DNA of 64,000 nt from Colwellia sp. (GTDB lineage: Bacteria; Pseudomonadota; Gammaproteobacteria; Enterobacterales; Alteromonadaceae), in contig JAESPR010000067.1 in the NCBI GenBank assembly GCA_016765685.1, positions 1-64,000 of the forward strand, in the 5' to 3' direction. This document shows positions 34,728-44,147 of this stretch, one piece after another. A program made the translations under genes and the position numbers. The notes beneath the pieces are model-generated. The model made no database searches. It was given only the letters and a program-made list of their open reading frames with translations, and had not been told where the DNA came from. Numbering within the stretch: position 1 is the stretch's first letter; each line of letters opens with the position of its first letter.

Positions 34728-36500
34728 TTAGTCGGTGCTTGTATATAAATTAACACAGCAGCCATCAATTTTTGGACCAGAAATAAGTTTAATGTTGAAA
34801 CCTTTTGATTTTTTTGCTTGTTTAGTTAACAAGTACTGTGACTTAAACTTATCAATACTCGCCTTAGGTATCATCTTGACAGGGCGAGCTGTCCGTTTAA
34901 CTTGTTTCTTCTCACACTCCAGATAGCCTGATTTTATGAAGTCATAAATGGCATTAATGTTCACACCTAGCTCTATTTTAGCTTCAGTTGGTGACAAAAA
35001 ATCAGTGAGAGGTTCATCATTAGCGTCAAAACAAGGCGAGAATTGTTCAAGTGATAATGGTTGATTTTTATTAGGTATATATCCGAAGTTAATATCACCA
35101 TTCAGCATCGATTGAATTAGGCGGCCAAAATTAACTTTGATGAAAGCGTAACGTTTTTGTGATGTTTCAGAATTTTTAATTGTAGGATCAGCGGATGATT
35201 TAAGCTGCTTAACTAATTTTTTAATCTGCGATCTTTCAATTAACCAGTCTCTGTTTTCATTATTTGGTTTAAGCAGTGGCGGGATAATATTATCCCGTAG
35301 TAACAGCCGAGTATGATAAACACTGATACCTAATAGCTCGGTACTTTCATCAATAGAACCGCAGAGCATTAATCTTGACTTAAGCTTTATCACATCTGAA
35401 CGAAGAAAAAGGTGCGTGCCATTAGGCAATACATGGGAATAAGAAAGTAACTTTTCTCGAACATAAACTTTTACTTTACCCAAATGACAACAAAGGAGTT
35501 CTGCAACTTGTGTTTCACTAATATAAGTTGATTTCTCTCTTACGTTATTGTCAATCTGAGTCAATGAACTCATTAACATGCCTGTAGAAAAATAATCACG
35601 TAAATATTCTTCGAAGGCAGATTTTAATAATTTATAAGCGCCTGAACGACAGTTCTCAGGGCTGTAAATATCATCATATAAATCACGAAAACATTTTCTA
35701 ATGCCAGTTAATCGTTTATCTGACATAGGATGATCTTCAAAGTGCGATAATAGTTCGAAAAAACGAGTCGGCCACTCGGCAATGTACCAATAGGCTGCTG
35801 AGTAATATTGACGGCAAAACTCAATATCGCTTTTAGCACTGCTTTTCTGTTGAGAACAAAAAGAAAACTGATGGAAATGGGCGAAGAACTCTAATAAGTC
35901 GCAATATTCAGCAAGGTTTAATTGTTGCCGCCCAATAATGATTCGGTTATTTTCTAAATATTCAATTTTCTGGTTTATTTTAAACTCAGCTTCACCAATT
36001 TCAACTGAAGAAGCATTATCACCCCAGCTAGCGACATCACGCCATAAATAATGGGTTGCCCAAGTTAATTTTCTTCCTGTTACCGGGTGAACTGTTATCA
36101 ATAAGTAATTGTGCTTTGTACAATAAGTTTTAGACGCCAAACTATTGATGAAAGTAATTGCTTTGCTTTCCTCATAGCAATGCGGACAAACTCTTAACCA
36201 TGTAATGTTTAAGCTTTTAACTAGATGTTGCTGGCCGAAAGCCAAACAGCGAGTGTTATTTATGTGCTTAAACTTTAACGCTTCAACTTGAGAAGTGTTT
36301 ATATTGGCTAACATTGCTACTCGCTCTAAATCAAATTCGCCAAAGAATACTTTCTTACTCGGCAGCCTATTATTCAAAAGCTTGCAGTTGGCCGTTCTTA
36401 AAAGTTGCATTGAATTTTTATAGCCGTTGGCGGCTGTTAATCTCAGTAAATAACTAGGTAAAGAATCAGTAGCATTAGGGTAAGGCCGAATAAGTAACAC
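34728..36500 (-). CDS. TniQ/TnsD family protein, long form
   Basis: A second target selector, 590 residues. It opens LLIRPYPNATDSLPSYLLRL, parallel to the first tniQ, and has zinc residues in CPHCYEES and CTKHNYLL near residues 107-130. Beyond the TniQ domain is a long helical region and an HTH-like C-terminal part (STYISETQVAELLCCHLGKV; DFLSPTEAKIELGVNINAIY), fitting a DNA-reading TnsD. It is transcribed opposite to the tnsABC-tniQ operon and divergent from the WYL regulator. GTG 36500 is the start, matching the family opening. I infer that this longer protein is the one more likely to recognise parE. Confidence 0.85.
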   Translation of the reverse strand: MLLIRPYPNATDSLPSYLLRLTAANGYKNSMQLLRTANCKLLNNRLPSKKVFFGEFDLERVAMLANINTSQVEALKFKHINNTRCLAFGQQHLVKSLNITWLRVCPHCYEESKAITFINSLASKTYCTKHNYLLITVHPVTGRKLTWATHYLWRDVASWGDNASSVEIGEAEFKINQKIEYLENNRIIIGRQQLNLAEYCDLLEFFAHFHQFSFCSQQKSSAKSDIEFCRQYYSAAYWYIAEWPTRFFELLSHFEDHPMSDKRLTGIRKCFRDLYDDIYSPENCRSGAYKLLKSAFEEYLRDYFSTGMLMSSLTQIDNNVREKSTYISETQVAELLCCHLGKVKVYVREKLLSYSHVLPNGTHLFLRSDVIKLKSRLMLCGSIDESTELLGISVYHTRLLLRDNIIPPLLKPNNENRDWLIERSQIKKLVKQLKSSADPTIKNSETSQKRYAFIKVNFGRLIQSMLNGDINFGYIPNKNQPLSLEQFSPCFDANDEPLTDFLSPTEAKIELGVNINAIYDFIKSGYLECEKKQVKRTARPVKMIPKASIDKFKSQYLLTKQAKKSKGFNIKLISGPKIDGCCVNLYTSTD

Positions 36501-36566
36501 AACGTTGGTCTTTATTTCATGAATGTTACCTTTTAGTAAAGCAGTAAACTCAAATAGATCAAATCA

Positions 36567-36597
36567 AAATGATAATACCTAAATGATAGTATCATTT
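36567..36597. promoter_or_regulatory. Candidate operator of the WYL regulator
   Basis: A perfect 17-bp palindrome AAATGATAGTATCATTT (36581-36597) is preceded at 36567 by a second half-site copy AAATGATA, 14 bp upstream in the same phase. It lies in the 100-bp divergent spacer between the long tniQ gene and the regulator gene. BrxR/CapW-type WYL repressors bind inverted repeats upstream of their own operons, so autoregulation and control of the hsd array is the natural reading. Confidence 0.72.
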
Positions 36598-36666
36598 TAA
36601 TTGCAAGTTGCTCTTGTTCGATTTAAAGTGTTATTTAATAAACATAAAAATAATGTTGAATGTAAC

Positions 36667-37539
36667 TTGGTAGATTTAACAAATATCAATTATGCACAAC
36701 GTGAACGACTTGCGTTCATTGATTTTTGCTTGCAATTTTTCGGGCAAATATCACGTGCAGATCTCGTAAACCATTTCAAAACTGGTTTGGCATCATGTTC
36801 TCGCGATTTAACTTTCTATCGAGAACTTGCTCCAGATAACCTCAATTTAGAACACGCAACAAAACAGTATTACCGCACTAAAGAATTTATCCCCGTTTTT
36901 AAGCACAACCCAGAAGCTACCTTGAATAGTCTATGCCGTGGTTTTGGTGATGGTTTTTCTAATGGTATTACGCCATCAAATGTATGCATCGATGCAACGC
37001 GATTAATACATCCTGACTCAAATGTTATCGCCAGCATTATGCGTGCGATCAACAATCGACAAGCTATTTCATGTGATTATGTTTCATTATCATCAGGTGA
37101 AACTAAACGCACTATTATTCCACACAGTCTCGCAAATAATGGCCAACGCTGGCATGTACGTGCTTTCGACAAGAAAAATAAAGAATTTAGAGACTTTGTT
37201 TGTACTCGATTACAAAACGTTACTGAAATAGAAAGGCCAATTGCGACAATACAGGGAAGAGAGTTCGATAAGCAGTGGAACAACATTAACAAAATTATAT
37301 TAATGCCACACCCGTCTATAAAACACGTTAAAGCGATAGAACTCGATTATGCGATGGTAGGCGGGAAAATTGAATTAAACGTGCGAGAAGCGCTTTTAGG
37401 CTACTTGATGAGGCAATGGAACGTAGATTGTTCATTAGAAAGTACATTGGTTGGAGAGCAGCATCAGCTTAGGCTCGACAACATAAACGAATTGCAGGGA
37501 ATTGATAGTTTGTCAATTGCGCCTGGTTACAATATTTAA
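36667..37539 (+). CDS. WYL-domain transcriptional regulator (BrxR/CapW-like)
   Basis: A winged-helix plus WYL repressor type common in front of defence operons. From TTG 36667 the protein is 291 residues: MVDLTNINYAQRERLAFIDF, then the HTH (QISRADLVNHFKTGLASCSR). The WYL part contains IMRAINNRQAISCDYVSLSS and IIPHSLANNGQRWHVRAFDK, and a C-terminal WCX-like domain (AIELDYAMVGG) follows. The frame is open back to 36601, but starting there would leave no leader after the palindrome at 36581-36597; homologues usually begin just before the AQRERL segment. It lies 17 bp before hsdM, so it is the first gene of the defence array. Ligand unknown. Confidence 0.85.
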   Translation: MVDLTNINYAQRERLAFIDFCLQFFGQISRADLVNHFKTGLASCSRDLTFYRELAPDNLNLEHATKQYYRTKEFIPVFKHNPEATLNSLCRGFGDGFSNGITPSNVCIDATRLIHPDSNVIASIMRAINNRQAISCDYVSLSSGETKRTIIPHSLANNGQRWHVRAFDKKNKEFRDFVCTRLQNVTEIERPIATIQGREFDKQWNNINKIILMPHPSIKHVKAIELDYAMVGGKIELNVREALLGYLMRQWNVDCSLESTLVGEQHQLRLDNINELQGIDSLSIAPGYNI

Positions 37540-37556
37540 AAAGGATAATTACCCGC

Positions 37557-39155
37557 ATGGCAACAGCAAAAAAAGCAAGCACCAAAAAAAGCAAATCTAA
37601 AGAACTTGGCTTTGAGGAATCACTTTGGGATGCAGCCAATAAACTGCGTGGCAGTGTTGAATCAGCAGAGTATAAGCATATTGTACTTAGCCTTATTTTC
37701 TTAAAGTTCATCAGTGATAAGTTTGAAAAACAACGTGAAAAATTAATAGCAGAAGGCATGGCTGACTATGTTGACATGGTTGAGTTCTACGCTAAAGATA
37801 ACGTATTTTATTTACCAGAAGATGCTCGTTGGTCGTTTATTCAAAAACAAGCCAAGCAAGATGACATTGCGGTAAAAATTGATACTGCGCTTCATACGGT
37901 TGAAAAGAACAACGTATCCCTTAAAGGCGCTTTGCCAGACAATTACTTCTCACGTTTAGGGTTAGATGGCAGTAAGTTGGCCGCCCTTATTGATACCATC
38001 AATAATATCGATACGGTTGCTAATGAATGTGACATGACTGAAGAGGATTTGGTTGGTCGTGTGTATGAATACTTTTTAGGTAAATTTGCCGCCAATGAAG
38101 GCAAAGGTGGTGGTGAATTCTATACGCCTAAGTCAATTGTTGCTCTGATAGCTGAAATGATCGAACCGTTTAAAGGTAAGATCTATGATCCATGTTGCGG
38201 GAGTGGTGGCATGTTTGTTCAATCGTTAAAGTTCATCGATAGTCACAATGGTAGCAAAAAAGACATTTCTATCTACGGGCAAGAATATACCAATACCACG
38301 TATAAACTAGCGAAAATGAATTTAGCGGTACGTGGTATTTCAGGTAATTTGGGTGATGTTGCAGGAGATAGCTTTTTTAAGGACCAACACCCTGATTTAA
38401 AAGCAGATTTTATCATGGCGAATCCACCCTTCAACCAGAAGCAGTGGCGTGCAGACAACGAGTTAGTGGACGATCCACGCTGGGCTGGCTTTGAAGTGCC
38501 GCCTACAGGAAATGCTAACTATGCGTGGATCATGCACATGATCTCAAAGCTCAGTGAAAATGGAACCGCAGGTTTTGTATTGGCAAATGGTTCATTGAGT
38601 TCTAATACGAGTGGTGAACGCTCTATTCGCCAAAAAATCATTGAAAATGATCTCGTTGATTGCATGATCGCCTTACCAGGACAATTGTTTTACACCACAC
38701 AAATCCCTGTCTGTTTATGGTTTCTCACCAAAAACAAAAAGGCGAGTAGCGAGGGGGATTTATTAGGTAAAAGGCGTAACAGAGAGGGTGAAACCTTGTT
38801 CATTGATGCGCGTGAGATGGGATCAATGATCAGCCGAACTAACAAAGAGCTGACTACTGATGATATTGCCGATATTACTCGTACTTATCACGCATGGCGT
38901 GGTGAAGAAAAAGATGGAAACTATGAGGATAAAGCAGGTTATTCTAAATCTACTTTGTTAGACGAAATTAAAAATAATGATTATGTACTTACACCGGGGC
39001 GTTATGTTGGGGCGGCTGAAATTGAAGGTGACGGTATTCCTTTTGAAACTAAAATGAGCGAACTAAGTAAAACCCTATTTAGCCAAATGAATCAGGTCAA
39101 AGAACTAGATAAAGCCATTCACCAAAACCTGAAGGAGTTGGGTTATGGCGAATAA
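37557..39155 (+). CDS. hsdM: Type I restriction-modification methyltransferase HsdM
   Basis: Adenine N6-methyltransferase subunit of a type I system. The 532-residue protein opens with a lysine-rich ATAKKASTKKSKSK tail, then the N-terminal helical domain (FEESLWDAANKLRGSVESAE). The AdoMet site DPCCGSGGMF lies near residue 211 and the catalytic NPPF near residue 287, in MANPPFNQKQWR. All key residues are present. It overlaps hsdS by 11 bp. A decayed relative of its first 35 codons occurs at 58629, outside the transposon. Confidence 0.97.
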   Translation: MATAKKASTKKSKSKELGFEESLWDAANKLRGSVESAEYKHIVLSLIFLKFISDKFEKQREKLIAEGMADYVDMVEFYAKDNVFYLPEDARWSFIQKQAKQDDIAVKIDTALHTVEKNNVSLKGALPDNYFSRLGLDGSKLAALIDTINNIDTVANECDMTEEDLVGRVYEYFLGKFAANEGKGGGEFYTPKSIVALIAEMIEPFKGKIYDPCCGSGGMFVQSLKFIDSHNGSKKDISIYGQEYTNTTYKLAKMNLAVRGISGNLGDVAGDSFFKDQHPDLKADFIMANPPFNQKQWRADNELVDDPRWAGFEVPPTGNANYAWIMHMISKLSENGTAGFVLANGSLSSNTSGERSIRQKIIENDLVDCMIALPGQLFYTTQIPVCLWFLTKNKKASSEGDLLGKRRNREGETLFIDAREMGSMISRTNKELTTDDIADITRTYHAWRGEEKDGNYEDKAGYSKSTLLDEIKNNDYVLTPGRYVGAAEIEGDGIPFETKMSELSKTLFSQMNQVKELDKAIHQNLKELGYGE

Positions 39156-40530
39156 GTGGAAAGTTACTTCTTTAAAAGAATTAGGTATTCAATTAATCGA
39201 TTGCGATCATAAAACTCCAAAAGCTGTTGAGAATGGAGTCCCTTATATCGGGATACCTCAAATGGACAAGGGAAGGATTAATTTTGCTGCTAACCCAAGA
39301 TTGATTTCTGAAGAAGACTTCGTAAAGTGGACAAGAAAAGCAAACCCAAAGTATGGAGATGTTATTCTATCGAGACGATGCAATTCAGGTGAAACAGTTT
39401 ACGTTCCTAAAAACTCTAAATTTGCCTTGGGCCAAAACTTAGTTCTTTTACGACCAGAAGGTGATCGAATTCATCCTGAATACCTTCGATGGGCAGTTCA
39501 TGGACATGAATGGTGGAATGAAGTCGCAAAGTATTTGAACCCAGGGGCAATATTTGAAAGTTTAAAATGTGGAGACATCCCAAAATTTGAAATTCCTGAG
39601 CCACCCAAGAATGTCCAAATTAAAATAGCTGAAGTACTTTCTGCTATATCAGATAAAATTGAACTGAATCAACAAACCAATCAGACATTAGGGCATATGG
39701 CGCAGACGTTATTTAAAAGCTGGTTTATTGATTTTGATCCAGTTATAGATAATGTCCTTGCCGCTGGCTCTAATATCAGTGACTTTCCAGTCGCACTGCA
39801 ATTAGCTGCTGAGCAACGTAAACAAGCACATCAACTGCCAAACTTTAAGTCTTTCCCTGAAAATATCCGAGCACTATTTCCGAGTGACTTTGAACAAAGT
39901 GATGATCCAAAAATAGGTTTTTCTGGTTGGGTACCTAAGGGCTGGGAAATGAAATTCTTGTATGACCTAGGAGAGTTTATTAATGGTGCGGCATATAAAA
40001 AATTTGAACCAAATCAGAATAGAGAAGGCTTACCAATAGTCAAAATAGCTGAGTTGAAGAATGGCATAACAGCTAATACAGGCTTCTCTACTGTTGATAT
40101 GCCAAAAAAATATCACTTAAAAGATCAAGATATCCTTTTTTCATGGTCTGGTAACCCTGAGACATCAATTGACACTTTTGTTTGGGCACGAGGAGATGCC
40201 TGGTTGAACCAGCATATATTTAAAGTTGTTCCGAATAAATTATCTAACTATTCGTTTTTGTTCTCTTTACTCAAATATTTAAAGCCTGAATTTACAGCCA
40301 TTGCTAGAGATAAACAAACAACAGGGTTAGGGCATGTGACGGTTAAAAACTTAAAAGAGCTTAATGTCGTGATGCCATCAAATGAACTCCTGAATACATT
40401 TGAGAAACAGTTGCATCCTATTTTAGAACGTATGTTTTTGAATCTGAAAAATACACAGTTAATGGAAAAGCAGCGAGATATACTGTTACCAAAATTAATT
40501 TCAGGACAAATTTTAATTAAAACGGATTAA
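39145..40530 (+). CDS. hsdS: Type I specificity subunit HsdS
   Basis: Determines the recognition sequence of the HsdM-HsdR complex. The 461 residues show the two-repeat layout: first target-recognition domain to about residue 155, then a conserved helix (LSAISDKIELNQQTNQTLGH, AQTLFKSWFIDFDPV). The second recognition domain spans roughly 265-410 (WVPKGWEMKFLYDLGEFING), with a closing conserved helix ending LLPKLISGQI. Both halves look complete, predicting an ordinary bipartite target. The next gene, a SIR2 protein rather than hsdR, starts only 5 bp after its stop codon. Confidence 0.95.
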   Translation: MANKWKVTSLKELGIQLIDCDHKTPKAVENGVPYIGIPQMDKGRINFAANPRLISEEDFVKWTRKANPKYGDVILSRRCNSGETVYVPKNSKFALGQNLVLLRPEGDRIHPEYLRWAVHGHEWWNEVAKYLNPGAIFESLKCGDIPKFEIPEPPKNVQIKIAEVLSAISDKIELNQQTNQTLGHMAQTLFKSWFIDFDPVIDNVLAAGSNISDFPVALQLAAEQRKQAHQLPNFKSFPENIRALFPSDFEQSDDPKIGFSGWVPKGWEMKFLYDLGEFINGAAYKKFEPNQNREGLPIVKIAELKNGITANTGFSTVDMPKKYHLKDQDILFSWSGNPETSIDTFVWARGDAWLNQHIFKVVPNKLSNYSFLFSLLKYLKPEFTAIARDKQTTGLGHVTVKNLKELNVVMPSNELLNTFEKQLHPILERMFLNLKNTQLMEKQRDILLPKLISGQILIKTD

Positions 40531-40535
40531 AACTT

Positions 40536-43500
40536 ATGGAAAAAATCTCTCCTTCAATACGTCCTTATCTTGACGAAATATCGCAATGCTTATGGAGTAA
40601 AAATGCATCAATAATGGTTGGTGCAGGCTTCAGTATGAACGCTAAAGCGATGTTTGATAATGCTAAACGATTTCCTAGTTGGCAGGATTTAGGCAATATA
40701 TTTTATAAAAAAGTAAGGGGGGAAGAAATACAGAATGCTAAATATAATTTTTTTGATCCATTAAAATTAGCGTATGAAGTAGAGTCAAATTTTGGCCGTT
40801 CAGTATTAGACTCAATACTTCGAACAAATATTCCTGATAGTGACTATAAACCGTCAGATCTACATCAGGCATTGCTTCGTTTGCCTTGGACCGATGTTTT
40901 TACTACCAACTACGATACTTTATTAGAAAGAGCCGCAGAAACGGTAAGCGAAAGGAATTATAAGGTTGTCGTCCACAAAGATAACTTGGTTCACTCAACC
41001 CCGCCTAGAATAGTTAAGCTTCATGGTTGCTTTTCGGCATCAACACCTCTAATTATCAGTGAAGAAGACTACAGAACATATCCTCAAAACTATGCTCCTT
41101 TTGTAAATACTGTTCAGCAGACATTATTAGAAAATACCCTTTGTTTAATTGGCTTTTCTGGAGATGATCCTAATTTCCTTAAGTGGATTGGCTGGATAAG
41201 AGATAATCTAGGTGAGAAAAATGCACCTAAAATCTATTTGGTTGGTGTTTTAAATTTATCAACGTCTCAAGAAAAATCTTTATCGCAATACAATATTACT
41301 TGTATAGATATGGCGCTCTGTGACGGGATAGGTGAGCATGATCATCAAGCTGGTATTAGAAAGTTTATAAACTACTGCGAATCTAGAAAAGATGATGAGA
41401 GTCAAAAAGGCTGGGAATTAAGTGGCAAGCTAACCCATTCACGTTTTACCTCTACCAACGTCCCGAACGCTGATGACGTTCACAATGAACTTAACGAGCT
41501 GATTGAGCTGTGGGAGGTTGAGAGACTTTCTTATCCTAATTGGTTAGTCGCCCCAAATGAGTTAAGACGAAAACTATGGGCTTATACCAGTAATTGGTCG
41601 TCAATTTTTAATAAGAGCATATCTATATCACTTCCAATACTGAAAAACTTTGTTTATGAATTCTTGTGGCGGAAAGAGAAATCGTTATTACCCATATTTG
41701 ATCATGAAGTTGACCTAATTAGATCTTCAATAAAGTCTGGTTTTTCCGATGATAATGTTGCTGATGATAGAATATTTCATATTGCCTTAGCTTTATTGAG
41801 GTATTACAGGGAAGAGGGGAAAAAAGAGGAATGGCAAGATTTATTTAATACTGTAAACAGTCATTTCAAAGGACAAAAAAATAGTGATTATTTAACCTAT
41901 GAAAGAGCATTACATTTATTAATTGATAATAAAAGTGTCGAGTTAATACAGTTATTGTCGAGATGGAGTGCTGGAAGCTCATCAGTTATTTGGATGTATA
42001 GAAAAGCAAGTATTCTGGCTGAAATAAATAAGTTAACAGATGCCCAAGATAATTTGGAAAAAGCACTTATTAAAACTAGGCGTAAGATAAACGCTGCTAC
42101 ATCGATTGTAGATTATGCAAATGTTTCTCTTGAGTCATATATTTTAGTGTTGCTTACCAATGTTAATCACGCTTTATCTATTAAGGCGGGGGACTGGTCT
42201 CCAACATCAAAACAAGAATATTTAGAAAGGTTAAATGAGCTTAGACAATTTCAATGTAACCCGTGGCAAGAGATACAGCTTCTTGAATTAGAAATTAAGC
42301 ATGAACAAACACCACTTAAATCGATTTCAGTTATCAATGGTTTTGATATAGGTAGCCAACATACAACACATCACCTTTCGGGCGAAAACACAGAAGCTCT
42401 AAATGCCTTTAGGTTATTAAGATTCTTTGAGGATGCTGCATTGCCATTTAGTCTTCCGCGAATGAACATCGCTGTAACTGGGGCAAATAACGCAATAAAG
42501 AGGGTGGCTACTTATGCTCCGCATTGGTCAATGTCTACAATGCTTCGCACGCGTGACAAAAAGAGCACTGAATTAATATTCACGCGAGAAAGTTTGTCTA
42601 AATTAGATTCAACTTTCATCGATGGACTGGCTAAAAGATATATTGAGCTTTTAAGCATCTTTATGAACGAAGAGAATAGTTTATATGAATATGGCACAAT
42701 ATTGCCAGAAGCTCTTTCAAGACTTTGTTGCAGGGTAACGTTAGATGTTAAAGATGAACTTTTAAACTTAATAGCCAAAATATATAGCAATAAACCCACA
42801 AGTCATAAGTATCAATCAATAGACAAGCTTGTTAAGCGGTTAATACTTTCGTATAGCGATAAAGAAATAATTCAGCGTATCGAGCAGGTTACTAATATTG
42901 CCTATTACGTTGTGGTAAATGATGGCAAAGAAGTAGATATATTTACGTGCCCAAACCCTTTCAATTATTTTCTTAATTTATCTGTCCCCGATCTAACAAA
43001 TAAAAAGCTGGAAGTTAAGCTCTCGACCGACAAGGTTAAATCATTTTTAAATGGGATGGAGTCAGAGAATAAAGAGGTTAGACAAAATGCTAGTCTTACA
43101 TTAATTCGCCTAAAAAATTTGGGGCTGTTAAACAAAACCCAAGTCAGGAGCTTATTATCTAAACTGCTATATCATCAAGATAAGTATGGTCTACCAGAAA
43201 GTACTGGTTATTATAAGTTTGCGTACATTGAACTTTTTGACGGTAAGAGTGATATTGAAAAAGCATTTCGTAAATATTTTCTTGATGCCTCTCCATTAAT
43301 TCAAGTCAACACTAGCAATCCCAAATCATATGGAATGTCTGGTCGATCAGATACATTTACTAATGAGTTAGTCGGTAGTAGTAAATTAATCAATTGGAGT
43401 GATGATGAACTCCACATTCATGCGCAAAAGCTTCTAAATTGGTGGAAGTCGGACAAAGTTATTTTTGAAAATAACGACACAGGTAGTGATTTCATTAAAG

Positions 43501-44147
43501 AAATGAATAACAGGTTCTCTCTATTTGTAGAATGTACAGATGTAATAGTAATACAAAATAACCTTACTGAATATAAAGAAGCTATTTCGCAAATGGCTTC
43601 TGAATTTCAAATGCTAGGGCTTGATTATTTATGTTTGAAAGCTGCTGCTATTAACTATATCGATTTTGATAAAGAGGAGTATTTAAAGGAAATAGAAGAT
43701 GCATTGTCAACATTCGAAGAACAACACGTTTTTGATGCATTGTGGGCAATAAATAGGCTGTTATGTAAATCAAGTGAGACTGATTCAAGGTATTTGGACT
43801 TGCTTGTTACATTTATTAAGTATTCAAGAGGTCAATATTTAACAAGTGCTTTTCAGGTTGTAATAAATATTTTAATTGAAAAAAATTATGTTCTCAGTAC
43901 GGAACTTGAAAGTGCTGCTTTAAAAGCTCTTAGCCGTATTATTGTAGGCTTCAAAGGATTGGATTTTGAAGAAAATCTAGCATTAAGAAAATCTGGAGCG
44001 AAACTAGCAAGTAAATTAAGTATTGTTTATATCCTAGGAACGTCAGGCATACCTGAAGTTATTTCAAAGTGGAGGGCCATATGCGATTCCAGTGATGAAT
44101 TCTCAGAAGTTAAAAACCAGTGGACTAATCACAGGAAGAATACTTGA
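40536..44147 (+). CDS. SIR2-domain protein, 1203 residues, within the hsd operon
   Basis: Predicted NAD-cleaving defence effector. The N-terminal 270 residues form a SIR2 domain: MVGAGFSMNA near residue 28 (NAD loop), FTTNYDTLLERA near 120, catalytic-type histidine in VKLHGC near 163, and LIGFSGDDPNFLKW near 205. The remaining 900 residues are helical and without a recognised family, presumably a sensor or assembly region; size and plan recall DSR-type SIR2 proteins. The gene sits between hsdS (5 bp) and hsdR (ATGA overlap), so its synthesis is coupled to the type I enzyme. I infer a back-up suicide function when restriction fails. Confidence 0.87.
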   Translation: MEKISPSIRPYLDEISQCLWSKNASIMVGAGFSMNAKAMFDNAKRFPSWQDLGNIFYKKVRGEEIQNAKYNFFDPLKLAYEVESNFGRSVLDSILRTNIPDSDYKPSDLHQALLRLPWTDVFTTNYDTLLERAAETVSERNYKVVVHKDNLVHSTPPRIVKLHGCFSASTPLIISEEDYRTYPQNYAPFVNTVQQTLLENTLCLIGFSGDDPNFLKWIGWIRDNLGEKNAPKIYLVGVLNLSTSQEKSLSQYNITCIDMALCDGIGEHDHQAGIRKFINYCESRKDDESQKGWELSGKLTHSRFTSTNVPNADDVHNELNELIELWEVERLSYPNWLVAPNELRRKLWAYTSNWSSIFNKSISISLPILKNFVYEFLWRKEKSLLPIFDHEVDLIRSSIKSGFSDDNVADDRIFHIALALLRYYREEGKKEEWQDLFNTVNSHFKGQKNSDYLTYERALHLLIDNKSVELIQLLSRWSAGSSSVIWMYRKASILAEINKLTDAQDNLEKALIKTRRKINAATSIVDYANVSLESYILVLLTNVNHALSIKAGDWSPTSKQEYLERLNELRQFQCNPWQEIQLLELEIKHEQTPLKSISVINGFDIGSQHTTHHLSGENTEALNAFRLLRFFEDAALPFSLPRMNIAVTGANNAIKRVATYAPHWSMSTMLRTRDKKSTELIFTRESLSKLDSTFIDGLAKRYIELLSIFMNEENSLYEYGTILPEALSRLCCRVTLDVKDELLNLIAKIYSNKPTSHKYQSIDKLVKRLILSYSDKEIIQRIEQVTNIAYYVVVNDGKEVDIFTCPNPFNYFLNLSVPDLTNKKLEVKLSTDKVKSFLNGMESENKEVRQNASLTLIRLKNLGLLNKTQVRSLLSKLLYHQDKYGLPESTGYYKFAYIELFDGKSDIEKAFRKYFLDASPLIQVNTSNPKSYGMSGRSDTFTNELVGSSKLINWSDDELHIHAQKLLNWWKSDKVIFENNDTGSDFIKEMNNRFSLFVECTDVIVIQNNLTEYKEAISQMASEFQMLGLDYLCLKAAAINYIDFDKEEYLKEIEDALSTFEEQHVFDALWAINRLLCKSSETDSRYLDLLVTFIKYSRGQYLTSAFQVVINILIEKNYVLSTELESAALKALSRIIVGFKGLDFEENLALRKSGAKLASKLSIVYILGTSGIPEVISKWRAICDSSDEFSEVKNQWTNHRKNT

